This document shows, one piece after another, positions 56,858-64,000 of a stretch of DNA of 64,000 nucleotides. How positions within the stretch are numbered: the stretch's first letter is position 1; every line of letters starts with the position of its first letter. The stretch spans positions 62,001 to 126,000 of the forward strand of contig NZ_SRII01000003.1 of NCBI RefSeq assembly GCF_004684095.1, in the 5' to 3' direction. Source of the DNA: Hymenobacter sp. UV11 (GTDB lineage Bacteria > Bacteroidota > Bacteroidia > Cytophagales > Hymenobacteraceae). The translations under genes were made by a program, and so were the position numbers. A model generated the notes under the pieces. It was given only the letters and a program-made list of their open reading frames with translations, had not been told where the DNA came from and did not search any database.

Positions 56858-56905
56858 CCCGCTAAGTCGGCCCAGGCCGGCCGGCTTTTCCGCAGTTTTC
56901 TTGCC

Positions 56906-57244
56906 ATGACCAACGCTTCCATCGTTCCCGCCGTCATCCACGAAGTGCCCTTGCAGTACTACGTGTTTTTCGCCACTGCCCTTTTCTGCATCGGCGTTAC
57001 GGGGGTACTCATTCGGCGCAACGCCATCATCATCTTCATGTGCATCGAGCTGATGCTCAACGCCGTGAATATTCTGTTGACAGCCTTCGCCGCTTACCGC
57101 GCCGACCCCAACGGGCAAGTGTTCGTGTTTTTCATCATGGCCGTGGCCGCCGCCGAAGTATCGGTGGGCCTGGGCATCATCGTCATGATTTACCGCAACT
57201 TCCAGAATACCGACGTCAACCTGCTCAGCCGGCTGAAAGGGTAA
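56906..57244 (+). CDS. nuoK: NADH-quinone oxidoreductase subunit K
   Basis: 112 residues from the ATG at 56906 (in-frame upstream codons lack conserved residues). Three helices with the conserved glutamates in MCIELMLNAVNILL (helix 2) and AAAEVSVGLGIIVMIYR (helix 3), which carry protons in complex I. Length is that of NuoK. The next gene, nuoL, begins 144 bases on, with a long palindrome between them. The other nuo genes are absent from the window. Confidence 0.95.
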   Translation: MTNASIVPAVIHEVPLQYYVFFATALFCIGVTGVLIRRNAIIIFMCIELMLNAVNILLTAFAAYRADPNGQVFVFFIMAVAAAEVSVGLGIIVMIYRNFQNTDVNLLSRLKG

Positions 57245-57252
57245 TCCGCTTC

Positions 57253-57346
57253 GTCTGTCATTGCGAGCCTGCGAAGCAATCGCACCTGCACGATAACCAA
57301 ACAATTCGTTCTGGTGCGATTGCTTCGCAGGCTCGCAATGACAGAC
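57253..57346. repeat. REP-like element, family B: 34-base perfect inverted repeat inside the nuoK-nuoL gap
   Basis: Arms 57253-57286 and 57313-57346 are exact complements with a 26-base loop. The outer GTCATTGCGAGC is shared with the element at 33336. It starts 9 bases after the nuoK stop. No T-run. Confidence 0.9.
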
Positions 57347-57387
57347 TTGTTTTCGCATTGACAGCCGCATAGGTGCTACTTTATATC

Positions 57388-59337
57388 ATGCAAGAAACTG
57401 TTCTCCCCGGTGCCACGGCGCCTTTCTCCACGCTGCTGTACATCCTCATTCCGGGGCTGCCCTTCCTGGGTTTTCTGCTTAATGGATTGTTAAACAGAAA
57501 GTTGTCGGGCACGGTGGCCGGTGCTATCGGCACGCTCGCGGTGCTGGGTTCGTTTGGCCTGTCGCTGTTTCTGTTCCTCAATTTTCAGTACCAGTACACT
57601 GTCAACCTGTTCGACTGGATTTCGGTGGGCTCGCTGCAAATCCCGTTCAGCTACCAGATTGACCAGCTCAGCCTGCTCATGCTGCTGCTGATAACGGGGG
57701 TAGGCACGCTGATTCACATCTACAGCATCGGCTACATGCACCACGACGAAAACGTGGGCAAGTTCTTCAGCTTTCTCAACCTGTTCGTGTTCAGCATGTT
57801 GATTCTGGTGCTGGGCGCCAACTTCGTTATCCTATTCATCGGCTGGGAAGGGGTAGGGCTGTGCTCGTACCTGCTCATCGGCTTCTGGAACAAGAACACC
57901 AGCTACAACAACGCCGCCAAAAAGGCCTTCATCATCAACCGCGTCGGTGACCTGGGCTTCCTGCTCGGCATATTCCTGATGTACATGACTTTCAACTCGG
58001 TACAATACGCCGAGGTGTTCCAGAAGGCCAGCCTGGGCCAGTTTGGCAACTACGGTGTGGGCGTGGTCACGTTCATTACGCTGCTGCTCTTCGTGGGCGC
58101 CATGGGTAAGTCGGCCCAGCTGCCGCTCTACACCTGGCTGCCCGACGCCATGGCCGGCCCTACCCCCGTGTCGGCGCTCATTCACGCCGCGACCATGGTA
58201 ACGGCGGGTATTTACCTCGTGCTGCGCGCCAACGTGCTCTTCACGCTGGCCCCGCACACGCTGGAAGTCGTGGGCATTATAGGTTTGGCCACGGCGCTGT
58301 TTGCGGCCACTATTGGCCTAGCGCAGAACGACATCAAGAAGGTACTTGCTTACTCCACCGTGTCGCAGCTGGGCTACATGTTCCTGGCGCTGGGCGTGAT
58401 GGGCTATACCTCGTCGTTCTTCCACGTACTCACGCACGCCTTCTTCAAGGCATTGCTCTTCCTGGGCGCCGGCTCGGTTATCCACGCCATGAGCAACGAG
58501 CAGGACATGCGCCGCATGGGCGGCCTGCGCAAAGCCCTACCCATCACATTTTTAACGATGCTCATCGGCTGCCTGGCCATCAGCGGTATTCCGCCGTTCG
58601 CGGGCTTTTTCTCGAAAGATGAAATCTTGAGCCACGTGTACGAGCATAGCAAGGTGATGTGGGGCATCGGCGTGTTTACCTCGTTCCTGACGGCGTTCTA
58701 CATGTTCCGCCTGCTGTTCCTGACCTTCTTCGGCGAGTTCCGAGGCACTGAGGAGCAGCGCCACCACCTGCATGAGTCGCCGGCCAGCATGACGCTGCCG
58801 CTGATTGTGCTCGCCATTCTCTCGGCCGTGGGCGGCTTCATGGGCGCCCCGATGTTCGTGGGTAAGCACTACCTGGCCGACTACCTGGCCCCCATTTTTA
58901 CCTACTCCAAGCAGCTGCTGCCGGCCGCCTTCAACACCGAGCCTGAGCGCAATACGGAGCTTATGCTGATGGGCATTTCGGTGCTGGTGGCCGTGGTGGG
59001 CATCGTGCTGGCCTATGTGATGTACGTGGCCCGCAAGCAGCGCCCCGCCGAGGACGAGGCCCAGCGCTCGGCCCCCGAGAGCCTGGTGTACCACAAGTAC
59101 TACGTAGATGAGCTTTATGACAACCTCATCGTGAAGCCGGTAATGGCCCTCTCGACTGGCCTTTACAAGTTCGTTGAAAACGGCATCATCGACCCCATTG
59201 CCAACGGTGTGGGCCGTGTGACGCTGGCCGGCGGCCAGCTCCTGCGCAACGTGCAGACCGGCTCGGTCGAAACCTACCTCATCATGATGGTCATCGGCAT
59301 CGTGCTCATTCTGGGGCTGAATTTTGGCCGCCTATAG
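57388..59337 (+). CDS. nuoL: NADH-quinone oxidoreductase subunit L
   Basis: 649 residues from the ATG at 57388 (the GTG at 57373 adds five residues). Antiporter-like core with about 14 helices and conserved FIGWEGVGLCSYLLIGFW, MGKSAQLPLYTWLPDAM and LIHAATMVTAGIYLVLR. A lysine in helix 8 and the C-terminal helix HL that runs along the membrane arm are present. It forms part of the proton-pumping arm. It is read from the nuoK promoter or its own; the repeat lies upstream. Confidence 0.95.
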   Translation: MQETVLPGATAPFSTLLYILIPGLPFLGFLLNGLLNRKLSGTVAGAIGTLAVLGSFGLSLFLFLNFQYQYTVNLFDWISVGSLQIPFSYQIDQLSLLMLLLITGVGTLIHIYSIGYMHHDENVGKFFSFLNLFVFSMLILVLGANFVILFIGWEGVGLCSYLLIGFWNKNTSYNNAAKKAFIINRVGDLGFLLGIFLMYMTFNSVQYAEVFQKASLGQFGNYGVGVVTFITLLLFVGAMGKSAQLPLYTWLPDAMAGPTPVSALIHAATMVTAGIYLVLRANVLFTLAPHTLEVVGIIGLATALFAATIGLAQNDIKKVLAYSTVSQLGYMFLALGVMGYTSSFFHVLTHAFFKALLFLGAGSVIHAMSNEQDMRRMGGLRKALPITFLTMLIGCLAISGIPPFAGFFSKDEILSHVYEHSKVMWGIGVFTSFLTAFYMFRLLFLTFFGEFRGTEEQRHHLHESPASMTLPLIVLAILSAVGGFMGAPMFVGKHYLADYLAPIFTYSKQLLPAAFNTEPERNTELMLMGISVLVAVVGIVLAYVMYVARKQRPAEDEAQRSAPESLVYHKYYVDELYDNLIVKPVMALSTGLYKFVENGIIDPIANGVGRVTLAGGQLLRNVQTGSVETYLIMMVIGIVLILGLNFGRL

Positions 59338-59367
59338 TGGTAAATAGCTGAGTGTGACGTAACATTG

Positions 59368-59465
59368 AACGTCATGCTGAGCTTGTCGAAGCATCTCGCT
59401 CGCCTCGTTGGGTTACTACCCCCAATGGCGTGAGCAAGATGCTTCGACAAGCTCAGCATGACGTT
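59368..59465. repeat. REP-like element, family A
   Basis: Outer arms AACGTCATGCTGAGCTTG at 59368 and its complement ending at 59465, with a few internal mismatches. The middle is different from the other copies and contains CTACCCCC. It fills most of the gap between nuoL and the S9 peptidase. Confidence 0.88.
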
Positions 59466-59503
59466 CTTTCGGTTTCTTCAACTCTACGCCAGCTGTTTTC
59501 CCC

Positions 59504-61954
59504 ATGAAAAAACTCTTACCCGTGCTGCTGCTGCTCGCAGCCCCCGCCATGGCCCAGGAAACCCAGTACCAGCAGCCGCCCGCCGCTATCCGCGACTTGC
59601 TGCTGGCCCCGCCTACCCCCCGCGTGAGCCTCGCCGGTGATGGCAGCGTGCTGGCCATCCTGGCCGTGCAGGATTTCCCGACCATCGCCGAGCTTAGCCA
59701 GCCCGAGCTGCGGCTGGCCGGCCTGCGCCTCAACCCACGCACCAACGGCCAGAGCCGGGTGAGCTACGCAGTGGGAATGCAGTTTAAGCGCCTGCCCGGC
59801 GGGGCCGAAACGCCCGTGCGGGACCTGCCCGCCCAGGCGCGCATCAGCAGCCCCAGCTGGTCGCCTGATAATCAGCACCTCGCCTTTACCCTGACTACAC
59901 CCGCCGCCGAGGGGGTAGGGGGGCGGGTCGAATTGTGGGTGGCCGACGTGGCTACCAACTCGGCCCGCCGCCTGCTGGCCACGCCGCTCAATGACGTGTT
60001 CGGTACCTCTTTCGAGTGGGTGTCGGATAGCCAGTCGCTGCTGGCGCGCACCGTGCCCGCTGGGCGCGGCGCGGCCCCGGCCGCCGATGCCACGCCCACC
60101 GGCCCGGCCGTGCAGGAAACCGGTAGCGGCAAGAAGTCGGGCGCCCGCACCTACCAGGATTTGCTGAAAAACCCCGCCGATGAGCGGACTTTCGAATATT
60201 ACGCTACCGCGCAGCTCGTGCGTGTGAAGCTGGCCGACGGCAGCGCCCAGCCGCTGGGCCAGCCGGGCGTGCTGCGCACGGCGTCGCCCTCGCCCGATGG
60301 CCGCTACGTGCTGGTGCGCACGGCCCACCGGCCGTTCTCTTACACATTGCCTATCAGTGGCTTCCCGCAGCGCATCGACGTGCTCGACCTGGCCACGGGC
60401 AGCGTGGTGAAGACCATCGCCGACCTGCCGCTGGCCGACAACGTGCCCACCAATTTCGACGCCGTGCCCACCGGCCCGCGCGACCACGGCTGGCGCACCG
60501 ACGCGCCCGCCACTCTCAGCTACGCCGAGGCCCAGGACGGCGGCGACCCCAAGGTGAAAGCCGACGTGCGCGACAAGGTGTACCTGCTGCCCGCGCCTTT
60601 CACCGGCCCAGCGCAGGAGCTGGCCGCCCTACCCCTCCGCTATGCCGGCATGACCTGGGGCACCGACCACCTGGCGCTGGTGGATGGCTACCGCTGGGCC
60701 GACCGCCACGAAACCACCTGGCAACTCGACCCCGCTACCCCCGGCCAGCCGTTGAAGGTGCTCTTCGATGGCTCGTCGCAGGATACCTACCACAATCCCG
60801 GCTCGCCGGTCACGCGCCGCAATGCGCAGGGCCGCAGCGTGCTGCGCCTGGCCCAGAGCGGCCAGGCCCTCTACCTGATGGGCCAGGGCGCCTCACCCGA
60901 AGGCGACCGGCCCTTCGTGGATGAGCTGAACCTGACCACCAATAAGACTACCCGCCTATGGCGCTCCGAAGCCCCGCACTACGAGATTCCGGCCGCGCTT
61001 TTCGACGGCAAAAAAGGCCAGCTGCAGCTGCTGACCCGCCGCGAGGCCGCCGACCAGGTGCCCAACTACTACCTGCGCGAGCTGGGCAAGAAGGGCCAGC
61101 CGCTGGCCCTCACGCACTTCGCCAACCCCTACGCCGCGTTTGGGGGTAGCTTCCGCAAGCAGGTGCTGCACTACAAGCGCGCCGATGGGGTAGCCCTCAC
61201 GGCCAACCTCTACCTGCCGCCCAATTACAAGAAAACCGACGGCCCGCTGCCCACGCTCATGGAGGCCTACCCCGTCGAGTTCAAGGATAAGGCCAATGCC
61301 GGGCAGGTGAGCGGCTCGCCCTACACCTTCACGCGCCTCAGCTGGGCCTCGCCCGTGTATTGGGTCACGCAGGGCTACGCCGTGCTCGAAAGCGCCACCG
61401 TGCCCATCGTGGGCGAGGGCACTGCCGAGCCCAACGATACCTACACCGAGCAGCTGGTGAGCAGCGCCAAGGCTGCCATCGACGAGGGCCAGCGCCTGGG
61501 CGTGGTCGACCCCGCCCGCGTGGCCGTGATGGGCCACAGCTACGGGGCCTTTATGACGGCTAACCTGCTGGCGCACTCCGACTTATTCAAAGCCGGTATC
61601 GCCCGTAGCGGCGCCTACAACCGCACCCTCACGCCCTTTGGCTTCCAGGGCGAGGAGCGCACCTACTGGCAAGCCAAGAGCGTGTACGATGCCATGTCGC
61701 CGTTCAACTACGCCGATAAAATCAAGACGCCCATCCTGCTCATTCACGGCGAGGCCGACAACAACTCGGGCACGTTTCCTATCCAGAGCGAACGCTTCTA
61801 CGCCGCCCTCAAGGGCCAGGGCGCCACGGCCCGCTACGTGGTGCTGCCCGCTGAGTCGCACGGCTATTCGGCCCGCGAAAACCTGCTCCACATGCTCTGG
61901 GAGATGGATTCGTGGCTGGACAAGTACGTGAAGACGCCGCCGGCCATGAACTAG
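59504..61954 (+). CDS. Exported S9-family peptidase, glutamyl endopeptidase (S9D) type
   Basis: 816 residues with signal peptide LLPVLLLLAAPAMAQ. N-terminal beta-propeller (~80-560), then an alpha/beta-hydrolase domain. Catalytic Ser679 is in VMGHSYGAFMTANLLAH, Asp in IHGEADNNSG and His in ESHGYSARE. The SGAYNRTLTPFGFQ segment is the mark of the S9D group, which includes the plant chloroplast glutamyl endopeptidase. It is expected to cut after Glu in peptides outside the cytoplasm. Confidence 0.9.
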   Translation: MKKLLPVLLLLAAPAMAQETQYQQPPAAIRDLLLAPPTPRVSLAGDGSVLAILAVQDFPTIAELSQPELRLAGLRLNPRTNGQSRVSYAVGMQFKRLPGGAETPVRDLPAQARISSPSWSPDNQHLAFTLTTPAAEGVGGRVELWVADVATNSARRLLATPLNDVFGTSFEWVSDSQSLLARTVPAGRGAAPAADATPTGPAVQETGSGKKSGARTYQDLLKNPADERTFEYYATAQLVRVKLADGSAQPLGQPGVLRTASPSPDGRYVLVRTAHRPFSYTLPISGFPQRIDVLDLATGSVVKTIADLPLADNVPTNFDAVPTGPRDHGWRTDAPATLSYAEAQDGGDPKVKADVRDKVYLLPAPFTGPAQELAALPLRYAGMTWGTDHLALVDGYRWADRHETTWQLDPATPGQPLKVLFDGSSQDTYHNPGSPVTRRNAQGRSVLRLAQSGQALYLMGQGASPEGDRPFVDELNLTTNKTTRLWRSEAPHYEIPAALFDGKKGQLQLLTRREAADQVPNYYLRELGKKGQPLALTHFANPYAAFGGSFRKQVLHYKRADGVALTANLYLPPNYKKTDGPLPTLMEAYPVEFKDKANAGQVSGSPYTFTRLSWASPVYWVTQGYAVLESATVPIVGEGTAEPNDTYTEQLVSSAKAAIDEGQRLGVVDPARVAVMGHSYGAFMTANLLAHSDLFKAGIARSGAYNRTLTPFGFQGEERTYWQAKSVYDAMSPFNYADKIKTPILLIHGEADNNSGTFPIQSERFYAALKGQGATARYVVLPAESHGYSARENLLHMLWEMDSWLDKYVKTPPAMN

Positions 61955-61975
61955 GGGGTAGGAAGAAAAGCGTAA

Positions 61976-62073
61976 AAAAAGACGGTCATGCTGAGCTTGT
62001 CGAAGCATCTTGGTCGCTTCATCCAACGGAGCGGTAGAGATGCTTCGATAAGCTCAGCATGACCGTCTTTTTG
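61976..62073. repeat. REP-like element, family A, with T-run
   Basis: Arms around GACGGTCATGCTGAGCTTG (from 61976) and its complement ending in TTTTT near 62073, one mismatch in the core. The loop CGCTTCATCCAACG is shared with the element at 26336. The A-run before and T-run after make it terminator-like for the S9 gene. Confidence 0.88.
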
Positions 62074-62183
62074 TTTCCAATAGTTCTGTTTAAGCTGTTA
62101 CAGCAGTCCATCCGGCCGTAACTCAGTAGCGGTTTGGGTCGTTTAGTAAAGAGCAATCCTTTTCTAACCTTCCTTTTCCGCTT

Positions 62184-63266
62184 ATGCAAGCTACCATTCC
62201 TACCAAGGCCTACGGGGCCAGCGGCTCCATCTTCAACGGCCTCAAGCCGATGGACATCGAGCGCAATCCGCCGCAGGCCGACGAAATTCACATCGACATC
62301 CTGTACTGCGGCGTGTGCCACTCCGACCTGCACCAGGTCAAGAACGACTGGCACAACACGATTTATCCCTGCGTGCCGGGCCATGAGGTAGTCGGCCGCG
62401 TGGACCAGATTGGCTCCGCCGTTACCAAGTTCAAAGTGGGTGATATTGTGGGGGTAGGCTGCATGGTTGATTCGTGCGGCGTGTGCCCGGCCTGCAAGGA
62501 AAAAGAGGAAAACTACTGCGAAGGCCCCGTGAGTTGGACGGCCACCTACAACGGCTACATGAAGCCCGAAAACAAGGACTTCAACACCTTCGGCGGCTAC
62601 TCGACCAACATGACGGTGAAGGAGTCGTTTGCCCTCAAAATCCCGGCTACGCTGGATATTAAGGCGGCGGCCCCGATTCTGTGCGCCGGCATTACTACCT
62701 ATTCGCCCCTCAAATACTGGAACGTCGGCCCCGGCCAGAGCGTGGCCGTGGTGGGCATTGGTGGGCTGGGCCACATGGCCGTGCAGCTAGCGCGGGCGCT
62801 GGGTGCCACGGTCACGGCCGTGACCCGCGACGAAAAAAAGCGCGAGGCCGCCGAGCAGCTCGGCGCCCACGAGGTGCTGATTTCGACCGATGCCGACTCG
62901 ATGAAGGCGCACGAGCTGAAGTACGACTTCATCCTCATCACCATCCCCGACATGTTCGACGTGAACGACTACGTGAAGCTGGCCAAGCGCAACGGCATCA
63001 TCACCACGGTGGGCCTACTAGGGCCGTATAAGCTGCCCCTCAATAATATGGAGGTAGCCCTGCACCGCCGCACGGTGGCCGGCTCGGTCATCGGTGGCAT
63101 TGCCGAAACCCAGGAAGTATTGGATTTTTGCGCCGAGCACCACATCCTGCCCGAGGTGGAAATGATAAAGATGCAGGATATCAACGTTGCCTTCGACAAG
63201 ATGATGGACGAGGAAGTGCGCTTCCGCTACGTCATCGACATGCAGTCACTGAAAGACGCTGAGTAG
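62184..63266 (+). CDS. Zinc-dependent alcohol dehydrogenase (cinnamyl-alcohol dehydrogenase / AdhC type)
   Basis: 360 residues. Catalytic zinc: Cys45 in CGVCHSDLH and the His67-Glu68 in PGHEVVG. Structural zinc cysteines are Cys98, 101, 104 and 112. Rossmann motif GIGGLGHMAVQLARALG near 196-212. The VCHSDLHQVKNDW and YCEGPVSWTATYNG stretches are those of NADP-type YahK/CAD enzymes that reduce aldehydes. It has no obvious metabolic neighbours. Followed by a hairpin terminator. Confidence 0.93.
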   Translation: MQATIPTKAYGASGSIFNGLKPMDIERNPPQADEIHIDILYCGVCHSDLHQVKNDWHNTIYPCVPGHEVVGRVDQIGSAVTKFKVGDIVGVGCMVDSCGVCPACKEKEENYCEGPVSWTATYNGYMKPENKDFNTFGGYSTNMTVKESFALKIPATLDIKAAAPILCAGITTYSPLKYWNVGPGQSVAVVGIGGLGHMAVQLARALGATVTAVTRDEKKREAAEQLGAHEVLISTDADSMKAHELKYDFILITIPDMFDVNDYVKLAKRNGIITTVGLLGPYKLPLNNMEVALHRRTVAGSVIGGIAETQEVLDFCAEHHILPEVEMIKMQDINVAFDKMMDEEVRFRYVIDMQSLKDAE

Positions 63267-63291
63267 GCTCGCCCTACCCCCCTTAATGCTC

Positions 63292-63333
63292 TAAACAACA
63301 AGCGCCCGGTAGTTGCCAGGCGCTTGTTGTTTA
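63292..63333. terminator. Terminator hairpin
   Basis: 15-base stem TAAACAACAAGCGCC and complement with a 12-base loop, between the convergent alcohol dehydrogenase and cupin genes. Confidence 0.75.
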
Positions 63334-63368
63334 GGGTTGTCATGTGATTGTTTTCGACGCGAAAAGCG

Positions 63369-63866
63369 TTATTTCTTCAAATAATCGGGTGGAAAAAGCT
63401 CTTGGCCGTGTCGCTCGGCTGCGGCCTGCATCTGCTGTAGCTGGGAGGGGGTAGGCTCCTGCTGGGGCAAAAACTCGCCGGCCGCCACGGGCTGGCCAAT
63501 CTCTTCAAACAGCTTTTCCAGGCCGGCCGGCACTACCACGCACAGCAGGTGCGCCACGGCGTCCGACTCGTTGGTGAAGCTGTGCACGGCGCCACCTTTG
63601 GGAATATCCACGAAATCGCCCTGGCGCGCCGTGTACGTCTGGGTTTCCGACCGCACCACTACTTCGCCCGCAATGACATAAAATGCCTCCTGAATGTCGG
63701 TGTGGGCGTGGGGGCCGGGCCCACCCCCCGGCGGCACCAGCATATCGATGATGGCGTAGGCGCCGCTGGTTTGCTCACCCGAGGTCACGATGCGGTAGGT
63801 ATCGCCGACGACTGAGAGGGACGGGCCCGCCTGGGCGGCGAGTGTTCTGATTGACGTGGGACGCAT
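63369..63866 (-). CDS. Cupin-domain protein
   Basis: 165 residues. A single cupin barrel with the first metal motif GPHAHTDIQEAFYVIAGEVVV (HxHx6E-like) and the second motif around DFVDIPKGGAVHSFTNESD (a His at the expected site). Cupins of this kind hold a metal and act as isomerases, dioxygenases or sensors; no substrate can be given. The tail is Gln-rich (QLQQMQAAAERHGQ). The start ATG is at 63866. It is convergent with the alcohol dehydrogenase. Confidence 0.8.
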   Translation of the reverse strand: MRPTSIRTLAAQAGPSLSVVGDTYRIVTSGEQTSGAYAIIDMLVPPGGGPGPHAHTDIQEAFYVIAGEVVVRSETQTYTARQGDFVDIPKGGAVHSFTNESDAVAHLLCVVVPAGLEKLFEEIGQPVAAGEFLPQQEPTPSQLQQMQAAAERHGQELFPPDYLKK

Positions 63867-63959
63867 GAGGTATACTATCTGGTGATGAGCTTAATAACCT
63901 ATACGGCGCCCTGCGTAATGAGGCTGCCGGATGGTTAAGTAATGTGGCTCGGAGCCACA

Positions 63960-63997
63960 AAAAAAGCGGCGGCAACCGAAGTTTCCGCCGCTTTTTT
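63960..63997. terminator. Terminator hairpin at the window edge
   Basis: Stem AAAAAAGCGGCGG (63960-63972) with CCGCCGCTTTTTT (63985-63997). It directly follows a small GTGGCTC-G-GAGCCAC hairpin (63945-63959). The gene it serves is probably beyond the window. Confidence 0.7.
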
Positions 63998-64000
63998 TGT

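Noticed and set aside
63775..63975. 66-codon minus-strand frame at the window end
   Set aside because: Overlaps the cupin N-terminus in another frame and crosses the terminal hairpins; no conserved content.

Overview
The window looks like a chromosomal segment of a Hymenobacter-like bacterium (Bacteroidota, Cytophagales). This is inferred from BshA (bacillithiol synthesis), a K+-type membrane pyrophosphatase, M28/M1/S9/DUF885 secreted peptidases, a GH3-serine hydrolase fusion, Bacteroidota-style -7 boxes (TAnnTTTG) and high GC through most of the window. No sequence search was possible, so all names rest on motif and family recognition.

Region 1 (1-17.5 kb) is a surface-polysaccharide locus on the + strand. 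It starts inside a DegT-type sugar aminotransferase/dehydrase (RfbH/DdhC-like) and continues with GT2, GT4 and GT61 glycosyltransferases, a CgeB-like transferase, a STELLO/DUF288-like protein and an acyltransferase-3 gene broken by two one-base frameshifts. The first ~9 kb is visibly AT-rich, carries decayed glycosyltransferase and acetyltransferase remnants (1.5-1.9 kb) and ends in a gene-free scar (9.0-9.4 kb). A polytopic membrane protein on the opposite strand (17.6-19.0 kb) could be the polymerase or flippase-type partner, but this is unproven.

Region 2 (19-38 kb) is housekeeping backbone: a TPR protein, an M42 peptidase, hppA, a GH5 cellulase, hpt-adk-obg, grpE-dnaJ, an ECF sigma factor with a membrane partner, an ABC-2 exporter pair, a ChaN-like lipoprotein, a COG4705 membrane protein, a PAP2 phosphatase, an IscA/ErpA-type protein and a 5'-nucleotidase. 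Region 3 (38-52 kb) has bshA and a run of exported hydrolases (DUF885, M28, serine hydrolase, M1, GH3-serine hydrolase). Region 4 (52-64 kb) has mutL with two tandem rhomboid proteases, a second ECF sigma locus, an isolated nuoK-nuoL pair, an S9D-type glutamyl endopeptidase, an alcohol dehydrogenase and a cupin.

Two sequence-level signals stand out. First, from ~16 kb onward the heptamer GGGGGTA/TACCCCC occurs about 48 times by hand count on both strands, against one in the first 15.9 kb. It falls in intergenic gaps, in protein linkers and just upstream of start codons. Second, the backbone between 23 and 62 kb is studded with long, often perfect intergenic inverted repeats. They belong to at least four recurring families plus several singletons; some enclose terminators, one covers a start codon, one covers a stop codon and one splits nuoK from nuoL. 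Both signals are absent from the polysaccharide locus, which suggests that locus is a later arrival.

Single-gene oddities are a MutL whose endonuclease metal-site motifs are altered, a serine hydrolase cut by one in-frame TAG, and the frameshifted acyltransferase.
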